Positions 47,001 to 59,319 of a stretch of DNA of 64,000 bases are shown one piece after another (position 1 is the stretch's first letter; the number at the start of each line of letters is the position of its first letter). The DNA is taken from contig NC_056760.1 of NCBI RefSeq assembly GCF_018687715.1, positions 40,957,501 through 41,021,500 on the forward strand, read 5' to 3'. The DNA is from Carya illinoinensis. Its lineage: Eukaryota > Streptophyta > Magnoliopsida > Fagales > Juglandaceae. The notes beneath the pieces were generated by a model. The model did not search any database, had not been told where the DNA came from, and was given only the letters and a program-made list of their open reading frames with translations. The translations under genes were made by a program, and so were the position numbers.

Positions 47001-50000
47001 GCAATTAAAACAGCGTCTAAAATCTGTCTTCCCCTCACAAAAGTGTTTTGTGATTTTAAAATTAACTCTCCATCACCCTACTCAAACGGTTGGTTAACAC
47101 CTTAGAAATGATTTTATACACTCCATTCACCAAACTAATAGGCGGAAAATCTATCATCTCTACAGTCCCTGCCTTTTTCGGCATAAGTGCAACACAAGTT
47201 TATTAAAAATCTTCTGAAACCTCATATACGAATGAAACCCAGCAAACACCTTCAGAATATCTTCTCTAACTATATCCTAGCAATCTTGAAAAAATGCCAA
47301 AGAGAACCCATCCGGACCTAGAGCATAATCCCTATCCATACCTTTAACCACATTAAGCACTTCATCTTCTTCAAACTCTCTCTCCAACCAATCAGCTTCA
47401 GCCTGATCAATAGAGTCAAAACCAAGTCTGTAGAGTTTTGGTCTCCAAGAAAAATCTTCTGAAAACAGCTTCTCATAAAAATTCACTATGTGAGTCTTAG
47501 GCTGGGTTTGGGTGTTCACAACATACCTAAGATTCAATATGTGAGTCTTAGGTATGTTGTGAATAGTAGTGAAAAAGTAGGTGAAAAGTAATAATAGAAT
47601 ATTGAATAATAGTAAAAAGTAATGAATAGTAGTAAAAAGTAGGTGAAAAGAAATAATAAAGTAATGAATAGTAGTGGAGTATGGGAGAAGTGTTGAGGTA
47701 CTATCGGAACCCAAACACAGCCTTGGCTTCTTGGTCCGTAATAAGCCTGTCCCCATCTCGAAGAACCTCTATCATATTATTTCTTCTATGAGAGTTTGCC
47801 ATTTGATGAAATAATTTAGTGCACCTATCACCTTCCTTCAACCACAGCACCCTAGATTTTTGCCTCCAAGAAATTTCCTCCATTAATGTGATGTTTTCCA
47901 GTTCAGAGACCACCCCTATTTTTCTGATGCTGTCCTCCCCCGATATCACCCCTTGCACCTCCTTCTCTTCCAATCCTCTCAACTCTTCCAATAGAAGCTT
48001 CCTCTTACTAACCAAATTCCCAAACTCCTCTTTATTCCATCTCTTTAAATCTAACTTAAGAGATTTCAATTTTCCAGCCAAGACAAATTTAGGAGTGCCA
48101 GAAAAATTATAGGAATTCCACTAACTTCTCACCTTGTCCACAAAACCCTCTTCCTTCAGCCGCATGTTTTCAAATTTAAAATATCTTCTCCCAACCTTAA
48201 CTCCACCGCAATCCAACATGATAGGATAATGATCAGAACACATTCTTGGCAATAATTTCTGATTCAAACCAGAAAAATGAGCCTCCCAAGAAGTCGAAAC
48301 CAGAAACCTATCCAGCCTTGAAAAAGACCTACCATTAGACCATGTATAATCTCCTCCCACCAAAGGTAAATCAATCGGATTTAATTCAAAAATTAAATCT
48401 GAAGAAGAAGACATAGCATGAGAAAAATTAGATTCTCCCGATTTCTCACTAGGGAAATGAGTGAGATTAAAATCCCCACCAAAACACCAAGGTAAATTCC
48501 ACCATCTACAAACACCCAACATTTCATCCCATAGTAAACTCCTACTACAATCCACAGTAGGACCATACACTCCAGCAAATGCCCATTCAAACCCATCCTC
48601 AAGATTCTTAAAATGACAAGCCACCAAGAATTCCCCCACCAAATGATCCCTCAACTCCACCACCCTCCTATTCCACATTATTATAATTCCACATTTTTTG
48701 TTTTTGCTAAATGAGATATCAGGTTGGCCTGCTTTCCATCAGTCAACTGTGCATGCCAGTCCCCTACTGTATGATATTGACAAGGATGGTGTGAGGGAAA
48801 TAGCTTTGGCAACATACAATGGTGAAGTTCTCTTTTTCAGGTAATTGCTCTGATAGTGTATGTGTGTGTATTTTTTTTCCCAGTTATGATTTTATCCTTT
48901 TGTAGTATGCCAGTATGCCCAGTCTCATTTCAACTTATATATGTATTTAGGGTGTCAGGTTACTTGATGGCCGACAAAATAGAGATACCTCGCAGAAGAG
49001 TACCTAAAAATTGGTATGTGGGCTTGGACTCAGACCACCACGTGGACCGGTTGCATCCAGATGTTGATGATGACCTACTTGTCTTGGAAGCTAAGATGTC
49101 ACGTGAGTTATTCTTACATTTGTATCAATATTTTTATTTGTATCAAGATTAATATACTTTGTTTACTTATCAAAATATATATATATATATATTTTTATAT
49201 GTTCAGATTTGGATAGGTTTTCTGTACGGTCCTTGCCTTTCATCCTCCTACAGGGAAATTTTAGAGTCTCTTAGCTTAAAGCTTTTTAGTTTTTAACATG
49301 GTCTAATAAGAACTGACTACTCATAAATTTTGATTATACATGTAGAAACAAATGGAAGTACTATACATGTAGAAACAAATGGAAGTACATCTGAGTTGAA
49401 CGTGTCAGTAACTACATCAGCGGAAAGTAAACTTGGTATGGTGAACACATCCAATACAGAGACTGAAAGAAAAATTAATGGAAGTCAAACAAGTACCCCT
49501 GAGCTGAACATTTCAGTAACAACATCAGCGGGAATTGAACAGAAAAAGAATGAAAGTCAAATGCAATCCAACATTGATCTGCCCACGGGTGTGGATAATT
49601 CTTCTGTAAACTCTGGGTCAGGAGGAACTTTCAATGCACAAAATGGGACAAATACTGCAAGACGACTTCTGGAAGATAACAAGTCGAAAGGATCACAGGA
49701 TGATGGCTCTGAATTGAAAGGGAACAGTAGTGGAGGTCATCATGTTCCAACTGTGGAAATGAATAAAAGCTTGGAAGCAGATGCTGATTCATCCTTTGAG
49801 ATATTTCGTGAGAGTGGGGAGCTAGCTGATGAGTATAGTTACGATTATGATGATTATGTTGATGAATCAATGTGGGGAGATGAGGAGTGGACAGAACAGC
49901 AACATGAGACAGTGGAAGATTATGTAAATATTGATTCACACATCTTGTGCACTCCTGTAAGTCCGAACTTAAAATTTTGGTGATTCATTTTTTTTATTGA

Positions 50001-51719
50001 GTCACAGATAAACCATATTGGCATGTCTGATTTAGGTAAGTTAGGACATGAAATCTTGTCTTCTTATTCTCTTCAGGTCATAGTAGACATTGATAAGGAT
50101 GGGGTATCAGAGATGGTCGTTGCAGTTTCATATTTCTTTGATCATGAGTGAGTTCTCTTGCATGGTATCACTTCTTATTATCTTTTTGTTTCTAAAATAT
50201 TCTTGTTGTTCTCATTGGAACCTTAATTTTTATATTTGACTGCCGCCTATTTAGATGAACTCAAACAATACAATCGTGTGTTAGAGATAATTAAATCTCT
50301 CAAAGAAATCAAAACAAGGTAGATTTTGAAGTCTAATCTTATCACCACTTCATTTCACTTTCCATCATTAAAGGGCCTATCTTCTGGTGTTATAAAATTT
50401 ATTGAGTCTGAACATCACGAAAGCATGTTCAGTATTTTTATAATCAATTATGGAGGATTTATCAAACCAAGAACCTAACATTTATTTTTTAAATCTAGTT
50501 ACGATGTATATAGCAAAGTGCCAAGCATCAAGGTCGAAGTGCTACGCTTACGAGAAGCGAATCGCATTTATGAAAGGGCGCTTTTGGCACTTTTATGTGA
50601 GCTTAAAGTTCAGGAAAACACGCTTTTGTAAATTTTTCGTCTTGGAACTGAGATTTGTTTTCCAAATATTCTAGTTGATATTAATGATCAGTTACGTACC
50701 ATGGCACCATATGTTGTTGCATGTGATGTATGTGCTTTTAACCCAATACAATAGTGCTACTTGGATTTCTAAATGGATTGATATTTGATTGTTTTTATTA
50801 GCATATAAGTCACTACCTACAATTCTTGAGCTTTTTTTGGTCATGGCTTTTTGGTTGATTTTGATTAAACTATGTAATTTGATTATGTCTATCAAATACT
50901 TTAATTTGATAGTCATGTTGTATAATACTCTAATAAATTGAGTTAATATCTAAATATATGAGCATCTCGCAATTTAAACCTTTATATTATTGTATTTTAC
51001 AAACTTGTTATTAAAAACCATTTTTAAAATTTGGAGTTTTATTTTTTGCTCATGTATATGTCCCCATATACTTGGCCATTTACCTTTTCTTGATCAATAA
51101 AATTTGTTTACCGATCAAAAAAAAAAAAAAATTGGAGTTTTATTTAAAGTGCGCCTAGGTTCCAGATGGTGTTTGACCTTAAAGTGCGCCTAGCACTTTC
51201 ACAATAACTGGCTGATACCAATTAGTTGAAAAACTTTTCATGAATCCAATCCAAGTCAATTGGGACTAAGGCTTAGAGTGGTCATTCTTGCTGTGTGATG
51301 TCTATAGTTATGAATTTAGGCTTACATTTTTCATAATTATTACACATGAACATGGTTATGTTCACTAATAAGAGAGAATTTATGGTAGACCAGGGTTGGG
51401 TTGGGTTGAATTAATGATTGACATATGCCTCTCCCATGCCCAACCTAAAAAGAGTGCTTGACTGGAATATTAATCCCAAGCTCCACTCGTTAGGGTGCAG
51501 CCTAGTTGTCAAAGGGTGGGCTTAGGATGAGTTGTAGGCTCAGACATCCTTGGTTCAATCCTGCACTAGGAGTCTCCTGGATTCTCTATTACACGGTTCA
51601 AGCTCCACTATTGTCTAGCACCTTCACTCTAAACTTCTTAGCTGATAAGGTTGTAGAGTTGGGCTGGTTTTATCCTCCCTGATTGCAGATCAACCTTTTA
51701 CATGGTGAGATACTTGCTT

Positions 51720-51790
<71 letters not shown>

Positions 51791-54700
51791 CCCCATTCGG
51801 TATCTACTCGTTGTGAAATTTTAACGGTAACATTATCTAGCATTTTTCTGCTTCTTTAGTACAAGATATAGTTCAATATTTTATGTTTTCTTTTACAATA
51901 TAACAAGTTTAAGATTTCATTATTTTCTTGCTTGGTAGATAGTACAGAAATGGGCTTCTTTTATTACTGATTGATGTGAAAGTAATTAGCCACCTTGTAA
52001 GTTGACAGGTATTATGCCGACTCAAAGCATTTGAAGGATTTGGGTGATATTAATATTGGAAAATATGTAGCCGGTTCTATTGTTGTTATCAATCTTGATA
52101 CAAAGCAAGTAAAGTGGACTGCTGACCTAGATCTAAGTACAGATACTGGAAACTTCCGTGCCTATATATACTCTTCTCCAACTGTTGTCGATTTGGACGG
52201 TGATGGGTATATGGACATTCTTGTTGGGACCTCTTTTGGCTTATTCTATGTCTTGGATCATCACGGTAATTTCTATCATTCAATGTGGATTTTCTTTGTT
52301 CTATTGTGTGTTCAGGATTAGAGTGTATGCTTTTGTATTTTAATTTGTGAGTTTGTTGATGATTTTTGAGTCAGATGTTATGACTTGCTGTTGGCTTTTC
52401 GAGCAGTAGCAAAAGTTGCCTAATTTTTTCAGATCTTGGTTGTTGTTTCTGTGTTGTGACCATATTTGCCCTCATGCATCCATGTAATGGGTATTTAATT
52501 TAGATTGTGCCCTTGTCCTATTAAAAACAGTTGCATGGATGGTTATTTTGATTGTGCTCGTATGATTCTACAGCCTATATATTGTTATGCCTTTGTCCTT
52601 GAGGTCAGAATATAGGGGATGGGCCTCCTTGAGGTGTTGAAAACATCTGGTCTATAAGCATGTGTATTCTCATTGATCAAATGGCACCTGGGTTATCAGA
52701 TTTTTACCATATGAAGCGATCCAAAATTTCATTTTATAGGACATGTTGATGAAAACATTGTGCTCATTGTCTTTCAGTTTGCTTTTGGAAATATGGGAGT
52801 GATTGGGGGGGTTGGCGTTCTAAGGAGGCGAGGGGGGCTTATGGTGAGTCGTTGGAAATTTATTAGAAAGGGATGGGAGACTTTTGCTAGACATATTAAT
52901 TTTTCTGTTGGTGAGGGTTCAAGGATCCATTTTTGGCTTGATGTTTGGTGTGGTGATCGGGCTCCTTTTAGTACGTTCTGGTTATTTTTTGGATGAAGCA
53001 TGTGTATTCTCATTGATCAAATGGCACCTGGGTTATCAGATTTTCACCATACGAAGCGATCCACAATTTCATTTTATAGGACATGTTGATGAAAACATTG
53101 TGCTCATTGTCTTTCAGTTTTCTTTTGGAAATATGGGAGTGATTGGGGGGGTTGGCGTTCTAAGGAGGCGAGGGGGGCTTATGGTGTGAGTCGTTGGAAA
53201 TTTATTAGAAAGGGATGGGAGACTTTTGCTAGACATATTAATTTTTCTGTTGGTGAGGGTTCAAGGATCCATTTTTGGCTTGATGTTTGGTGTGGTGATC
53301 GGGCTCCTTTTAGTACGTTCTGGTTATTTTTTGGATGGCAGCCAATCGGGACGATACTGTTGCTGATTTGTTAACTCGTTCTAATTGTACCTTGCAGTGG
53401 GATGTTTGTTTTACTAGAGCTGTACAGGCCTGGGAACTTGACGAGGTTTCTGATTTTTTCAGCTTCTTATACTCCCTGGGGATTGGGGGTAATGAGAGGG
53501 ATAGAATGTTATGGAAGCATACAGGTAGTAAAAAGTTTTTATGGTCTTACTATAAGGCGTTGACTGTTCAGCATTGTTCTCCTTTTCCTTGGAAGTGTAT
53601 TTGGAGGTCTCATGTGCCTTCCAAAGTCTGTTTTTTCATATGGACAGCATCACTCAGGAACATTTCAACGATCGATAACTTGAGAAAGCGTGGTTTTGTG
53701 GTTATGGAGTGGTGTTTCATTCCCAAGAAACATGGGGAATCTGTGGATCATTTGCTTCTGCACAGCGAGGTGGCAAAGGCATTGTGGGATGGTGTTTTCA
53801 GTAGAGTTGGGCTGGCTTGGGTGATGCGTATGAAAGTAGTGGATCTACTTGCGTGTTGGATTGGGCTTCAAAGTTCTCCTCAAGTGGCTGCTGTATGGAA
53901 GATGGTTCCTTTGTGTCTTATGTGGTGTATTTGATGGGAAAGGAATGGGCAATGCTTTAATAATAAGGAGCACACCATGGAGGAAATCTGGAAATTCTTC
54001 GTGTTCCATTTATTTCAATGGTTTTCGGCTATAGTGCTAAATGGAGCTTCAGCTAATGATTTTCTGTTTTCGTTTTCTTCTTTATAGAATGTAATTAGGT
54101 GTTTTCTTTTGTATACTTCCTGTATGCATGGGCCTCGCCTATTTCATTCGACGAATAACATTCTTTCTTACTTATCAAAAGAAAAAAAAAAGTTTGCTTT
54201 TGGAATCTCACCTGTCCAACTAAACTAACCATTGTTCTCAAGCTGTGCTTTTGATTTTTTATTTTTTTTTTTGTGTATGGTTTTCTTTGACATTCTGAAC
54301 ACTCAACTGTTTCCTTTATTTAGGCAAAGTGAGAGAAAAGTTTCCGCTTGAAATGGCTGAGATTCAGGGAGCTGTTGTTGCTGCTGATATCAATGACGAC
54401 GGCAAAATTGAACTCGTGACTGCTGATGTACATGGAAATGTTGCTGCTTGGAGTACAAAAGGAGAGGAAATTTGGGAAAATCATCTTAAGAGTCTTATTC
54501 CACAGGTAAGGTTCAGTTTTGCTTTTCTTCTAGCAACTTAGCTGTGGTAAACGTACTGGAGTCGAACTCATCGATAACTATATATGCTACTGCAACTTTT
54601 CTGAATGGTTTTTTGGAATCTCTGTTGTATAAATGTGAGCTGTGTTATCGTTGTTGATGGAATCTGTACCGAGTTTTATTGGGTTTAAGAGATTCAAGTT

Positions 54701-56763
54701 CCTTGCATGGTATAAAGCTTTATGTTTGACAATTTTCCCCTAAATTTTGTAATAAAATGCTAAATTCTGATGATAGAATTGTGCCTTTAATGTGTAAAAC
54801 CAACCAATGAATATGAATGAAAAAAAAAAAAAAAATCTGAGAATTGTGCCAATACCAAGAAGGTTATACGTGGGGATTTGCCGCTTACAGGAAGGGAAAA
54901 GGCCATGTGTTTGCGAAACAGAAAAATTCCTTACGTATTTTTTGAAACAGATTCTATTGTTATGCTCCATATCATGTAGTGACCATGCTGGCTAGTTAGT
55001 CACAGCAATGCCATTTGAAATTTATCTCAGATTAAACTCAGCCTGTTTTGCAGGGGACTTGTATTTGATGCAGAATTTTGAATATTAGACAAGAAAAAAT
55101 TTATTTGCGAGCCTGCTTTTTGACACATAAGACGCTCCACTGATATGGAAGCCTGCCACATTAGACAGTTTAAAACGTAGTGGTGTTTTGAATTTTTTTT
55201 TTAATGGCTTTAATGAGTTCCACAATAAGTGGTGTGCTTACACACTGGCTTGTAACTTACAGAACTCTTTTGACAAATGTCTATCCAAGATTTCTGGATT
55301 CTCTGAAAGATATGAAATAGGAAATAGATTCTGTCGACACCCCTTCCTTTTGATTATGCACAACTTTATGATTGTCATATATCCCAGCAAGCTACTTATC
55401 AAAAATTATATTAATGAAAGCTCCGCTGTTCTGTTATGCATCTAGATTGTGAGATAATATTGGTTGAAGTCACTAGATGAGTGAACATATTTTTTGGCTC
55501 ATTGGTAGGTTGACTTGGTATACATTGCCATGTAATATGAAAAATTCAAGGTAGAGTTATCTGATACACATTGGTTGTATTCCTCAGCGGCCCACTGTTG
55601 GTGATGTTGATGGAGATGGCCATACTGATGTCGTGGTTCCAACAGCGTCGGGAAACATATATGTTCTCAGGGGGAAGGATGGGTTAATTATTCATCCTTA
55701 CCCATATAGAACTCATGGCAGAGTGATGAATCAAGTTCTTCTTGTTGATTTAAATAAACGTGGTGAGAAAAAGAAGGGGCTCACTCTTGTTACAACATCA
55801 TTTGATGGATATTTGTACCTTATTGATGGACCCACTTTATGTGCTGATGTTGTGGACATTGGTGAAACCTCGTAAGATATGCTTAATCTTTTGGTTTCCA
55901 TCTCTCTCTCTCACACACACACACAATTTATCTAATCATGCATCTCTTCATGACAGATATAGCATGGTCTTGGCAGACAATGTTGATGGTGGAGATGATC
56001 TTGACCTTATTGTGACGACCATGAATGGCAATGTTTTTTGCTTCTCCACTCCTGCTCAATATCATCCTCTCAAGGTAGGTTAAGATCTGAAGCTGATTTT
56101 TGGTTAGTTTATTCTATGTTCACCTAGTTCATTTTGATGGTCCTTGCATGATGTTATTTTTCAGGCGTGGAGATCACATAATCAAGGAAGAAACAACGTG
56201 GCTACTCGGTATAACCGTGAAGGTATTTATGTTACACATCCATCAAGAGCTTTCCGTGACGAGGAAGGCAAGAGTTTCTGGGTAGAGATTGAGATTGTGG
56301 ACAGACACAGAGTACCATCTGGGTCTCTAGCACCGTACAATGTCACGGTAAGTTCTTTCCATGCATCAATTTACATGGCTAACAATTCGTCTCTCTCAGT
56401 GAATCAAATCTTTTAATCATGTGAATTACTGTTATAACATTGCAGACGACCTTGTTAGTTCCTGGCAATTACCAAGGTGAGAGGAGGATAAAGCAAACTG
56501 AGATCTATCACCAGCCTGGGAAATATAGGATAAAGCTGCCAACAGTTGCGGTGAGGACTACAGGGACTGTTTTAGTGGAGATGGTTGACAAAAATGGGCT
56601 CTATTTCTCAGATGACTTCTCGCTCACCTTCCATATGTATTACTATAAACTATTGAAGTGGCTGCTTGTCCTCCCAATACTGGGAATGTTTGGTATGCTC
56701 GTCATACTTCGTCCACAGGAGGCCATGCCTTTGCCATCATTTTCGCGGAACACTGACCTGTAA
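44092..56763 (+). CDS. DEX1: DEFECTIVE IN EXINE FORMATION 1 (DEX1)
   Basis: A secretory-pathway/membrane protein required in Arabidopsis for primexine organisation and sporopollenin anchoring on microspores. Exons: 44092-44234, 44346-44456, 44614-44696, 48723-48840, 48951-49102, 49346-49956, 50077-50147, 52009-52265, 54324-54505, 55588-55871, 55957-56074, 56165-56347, 56446-56763. All are GT-AG and in phase, giving 876 residues against about 896 in Arabidopsis. Signal peptide 1-25; integrin-alpha/FG-GAP-like repeats with Dx(D/N)xDG calcium loops at residues about 129, 410, 491, 537 and 582; a low-complexity, acidic, Asn/Ser-rich segment in exon 6 (203-406); one membrane helix about 840-859; tail [11 protein letters not shown]. 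Start chosen because it gives the signal peptide and matches the homologue. Introns 3 and 8 carry LINEs. Exon 6 has two candidate acceptors (49345, 49372). Confidence 0.96.
44916..48690 (-). mobile_element. LINE (L1), 3.8 kb, antisense in DEX1 intron 3
   Basis: On the minus strand: endonuclease C-terminal half ([33 protein letters not shown]) at 48678-48121; the pre-RT region at 48081-47701; RT with [13 protein letters not shown] near 47280, [15 protein letters not shown] near 46930 and the catalytic FADDTLIF near 46610; then the zinc-binding tail ([20 protein letters not shown]) near 45390. The 3' end at 44916-44930 shows the ACTTATCA(A)n signature in reverse. 5'-truncated within the endonuclease. 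Broken by a MITE (47500-47722), a C15/A13 block near 46277-46309 and stops. No clear target duplication. Confidence 0.9.
47500..47722. mobile_element. MITE nested in the DEX1-intron LINE, 223 bp
   Basis: Ends GGCTGGGTTTGGG and CCCAAACACAGCC; flanks TTA (47497-47499) and TTG (47723-47725), one mismatch from a 3-bp duplication. Removing it restores LINE reading [14 protein letters not shown] on the minus strand. The interior repeats aatagtagtgaaaaagtagg-like units and has a 16-bp perfect inverted repeat (CACAACATACCTAAGA / TCTTAGGTATGTTGTG). Confidence 0.82.
51040..51132 (+). mobile_element. LINE/SINE 3' tail remnant
   Basis: A short AT-rich sequence ending tttaccgatcaaaaaaaa resembles the 3' end of the LINE family in this window, with its A-tail. 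No coding part remains. It lies in DEX1 intron 7. Confidence 0.45.
51490..51625 (+). mobile_element. tRNA-derived SINE-like unit in DEX1 intron 7
   Basis: An A-box-like tagttgtcaaagggtggg at about 51503-51520 and a B-box GGTTCAATCC at 51552-51561 have the spacing of an internal pol III promoter. The tRNA fold is not intact. The 3' end is uncertain and could reach the CT tract at 51725. Confidence 0.5.
51725..51787. repeat. (TC)n microsatellite, about 31 units
   Basis: Uninterrupted TC/CT dinucleotides over 63 bp in DEX1 intron 7. Likely polymorphic in length. Confidence 0.95.
52656..53335. repeat. 340-bp tandem duplication across a host/LINE junction
   Basis: The unit beginning aagcatgtgtattctcattg at 52656 recurs at 52996 with very few changes. 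Each copy holds about 130 bp of DEX1 intron and about 210 bp of the LINE 5' end. The copies differ by a 2-bp TG insertion (ggtgagtcg versus ggtgtgagtcg) and a few substitutions. Confidence 0.93.
52791..54190 (+). mobile_element. 5'-truncated LINE (L1) with target-site duplication in DEX1 intron 8
   Basis: The sense strand carries the L1 ORF2 C-terminal part. An open frame at 53335-53934 (199 aa) covers [53 protein letters not shown] and [17 protein letters not shown]. It ends with cttacttatcaaaagaaaaa, a poly(A) tail, at 54190. The 15-bp sequence agtttgcttttggaa occurs on the left (52776-52790) and right (54191-54205), the expected duplication from target-primed reverse transcription. Part of the left side was later duplicated in tandem. 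Confidence 0.93.
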
Positions 56764-57080
56764 TGATTACCCTGTAAGAAACCCTATCCCTGCGCAAGGA
56801 TAAAGATGTGGTAAGGTTACTTATACATGAACCAAGCCAGAAACTTGTGCGATCAAGAATTAGATACAGGCAACAGTTTTGATGGTATGGATTTAAATGG
56901 GTCTCTTCATCAGGCCAAAAATGCAGTTGGCCCGGATTTTATTTTGTTTGGAGTTATAAATATTCTCCCTTCAACCGGAAATTCTCAAATTGGAAAATCT
57001 CTTGATACAACGTTAAATTATGTCACTGTCCCTTCCACGCAGTTCTTGCTTTTGTATTCTTGAATATTTCCCTTGTTTTT

Positions 57081-57086
57081 AATAAA
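57081..57086 (+). other. likely DEX1 poly(A) signal
   Basis: AATAAA about 320 bp after the DEX1 stop codon, in AT-rich sequence, a normal 3'-UTR distance. No other gene lies between. Confidence 0.45.
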
Positions 57087-57230
57087 CAAATTCCCGACAA
57101 ACATATGTAAAAATTCACGGAAAAATGAATTGCCTTCTGCTCGAGCTGCTATTGACCCATCGGATCTTCTTTCTGTTATCCACTTTCTACAAATGAACAA
57201 AGAACACAATGATCTATAGCTTGGCGGCTA

Positions 57231-58169
57231 TTCAAATTTTTTCTTACAAATGAAACTGAGAAAAACTATCATATTAAAGCATGATCACCTAGAAAATATT
57301 TATGAAGTTTCTTCAACTAAAAAGATCTTACACAAAGCAACTCAATGCACTTAACAGTTCAGTTTAAAACCGGCGCATGAATCAGCAAGGGAATCTCTAA
57401 ATAAACAACATTTAACCGTGGCGTGGCAGATTTTATTCCTGCAATGCATGTTGCTCACCACTTACAGACAGCCACTTTCAACTTGGCAAAAGGGTAACCA
57501 AAAAAAACCTGATTCACGAACATGAATCCTCCATGCTTAAGCTTTAACCTTTGCTTAAGTCATGATTTACTTAATTGAGATTTTTGTGTTGCTTTGTTGA
57601 CTTGAGATGAAAGAAATAGCTTTGAGGATATCCATTGGAAGACGGTAAAGAATATCCCTTTTTCGCCATTCAAGCAGGCACATTGGTAAATCATTTGAAT
57701 CTTCATCTTTTGTGCCAGTTCATGATTTATTGACCATCTAGGGTTTGGTTATATCATAATTCCAGAGTTAGCTTTCCAAGAAAATTTTAGAGAAAAGGAG
57801 AACATAAGATGGCCCTCGGTTTCCAAAATCTTCATATCAAAACCACGCAATGTGCTCATCACTACATCTTCTGAATAGCGATGAATGCAGTTATAACTGC
57901 ACTAAATTTATACAAAACAGATCCATTTTTCAGATCGATATCACCACAAACTTATGCAGCAACCAAACAATCCAGCCCTATTAACAGAAATTCTCGATGC
58001 AATGTTGTATCCAATAATATATGTACTTAAATTAACAATTACGTACATGAAAAAAAAAAAAAAAAAGGATTGAAAGAGAAACCAATAACAGCTAAGAGTT
58101 TCAGGAAGAGGAACTGATTTTGCTTTCGAATAATAGCATGTAATTGAACGATATTTGAAGAATTTACAA
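57231..58169. other. spacer between DEX1 and the DUF962 gene
   Basis: Intergenic sequence between convergent genes. It contains the presumed DUF962 3' UTR and an A-run at 58050-58066. No ORF or repeat of note was seen. Confidence 0.5.
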
Positions 58170-58508
58170 TCAAAAAGGCTGCAACACAGGCCTCTTCCCA
58201 AGCCTCTTGATCTCCTTATCCATTTTCCCAATAAGCATCAATCCAAACATCTTCAAATCACATACTAGGGACCAAACTGGATGCCCGAACGTTGTCGGGA
58301 TATTCCCTTCGATGAAGAAATGACTGTACCACGCCAATCCATACCCGAAGAATGGAACAAAGAACAAGAGCCACCAGCTAAAGACCACTGAGCAAAGCAA
58401 GAAGAATATACCAATAAGGGTGCTCGCAAAATGCCAACGCCTCGTGGATGGTTTTGAGTGCTGATTTACATAGAAGGCCCAGAACTCGTCTAAGTTCCTA
58501 AAATTCAT
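58170..58508 (-). CDS. DUF962 / Mpo1-like small membrane protein
   Basis: Single-exon gene of 112 residues starting MNFRNLDEFWAFYVNQHSKP. An upstream in-frame ATG at 58562 would add 18 residues, but the homologous plant protein begins at MNF. DUF962 features: N-terminal NLDEFWAFYVNQHSKPSTRRWHF, hydrophobic segments about 28-55 and 80-94, and conserved histidines at 17, 26, 63 and 76 (WYSHFFIEGN, FGHPVW). The family includes yeast Mpo1, an ER dioxygenase in fatty-acid alpha-oxidation; this short version may share it, but that is inference. Ends GKRPVLQPF. It lies convergent to DEX1. Confidence 0.93.
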   Translation of the reverse strand: MNFRNLDEFWAFYVNQHSKPSTRRWHFASTLIGIFFLLCSVVFSWWLLFFVPFFGYGLAWYSHFFIEGNIPTTFGHPVWSLVCDLKMFGLMLIGKMDKEIKRLGKRPVLQPF

Positions 58509-59010
58509 GTCTTGCAGGAAACAAAACAAACCCAAATCGAAAACTATAAAGTTATCTCCCAAACCTCTTTCTTGGTAATCCTTATCAAGATTAAATACGC
58601 AAAATAAGAATATTGACTTTTGGGGTGCTTCGGAAATTCTTAATCAGTGATTAACCCAAAGATGTGATCCGGGTTCGGTTGATTTTTCAACGAAGAGGAC
58701 TTGAGCCTAGTTTGGTCCTGGGTATGCTCGAAAACATCGTTAGGGACAAAAGCCAATAACTTTAGCGGGTTTTGACTGAATTTTTTTTTATACGGATTTT
58801 TTGATCTTTTCACCTAGTCTCTGTGTGGTGGAGATGCCAGCTCGATCATGTGCTAGAGAATATAAACAGGGTGTTTTAGAAAGAAGCTGAGTGGCGTTGG
58901 GTTCGAAGGCTGGACTGTAGCTCTCTCTCTGTGTATGTCAAGAATTCAAAGTAGGTTTTCCGTCTCGTTCCGCAAACAATCAGCTTATTTTTCTTACTCT
59001 TCTCATCTTC

Positions 59011-59020
59011 CTTATTTATA
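59011..59020 (-). promoter_or_regulatory. TATA box candidate for the DUF962 gene
   Basis: On the minus strand TATAAATAAG lies about 500 bp upstream of the start codon, implying a long 5' leader. A CT-rich stretch follows. The distance is long, so a nearer unrecognised start site is possible. Confidence 0.4.
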
Positions 59021-59319
59021 GAAGGTCCATTATTGTATAGGTTTTTAGGCTAATTTTACGGAAAATGACAAACACTGTGAAATCAACTAAAAGTTTCTGT
59101 GTCGAAAGATCACCTAAAAACGAATAAGTAAGTTTTAAGAAATTAAACCAAAGTCCAAAATTTAAGATAAGAATTACGAAATTATATATATTTAATGGGA
59201 TCGAGTGAGGGGACTCCTCTTCTCAAGGTATTGGTAATCAGGTAGGCTCAATAGATTTTGAGCCATAAGACGGAAATTAAAATATAACTTTTTTCTTCTA
59301 TCAAACTAAATTAGGTTAT

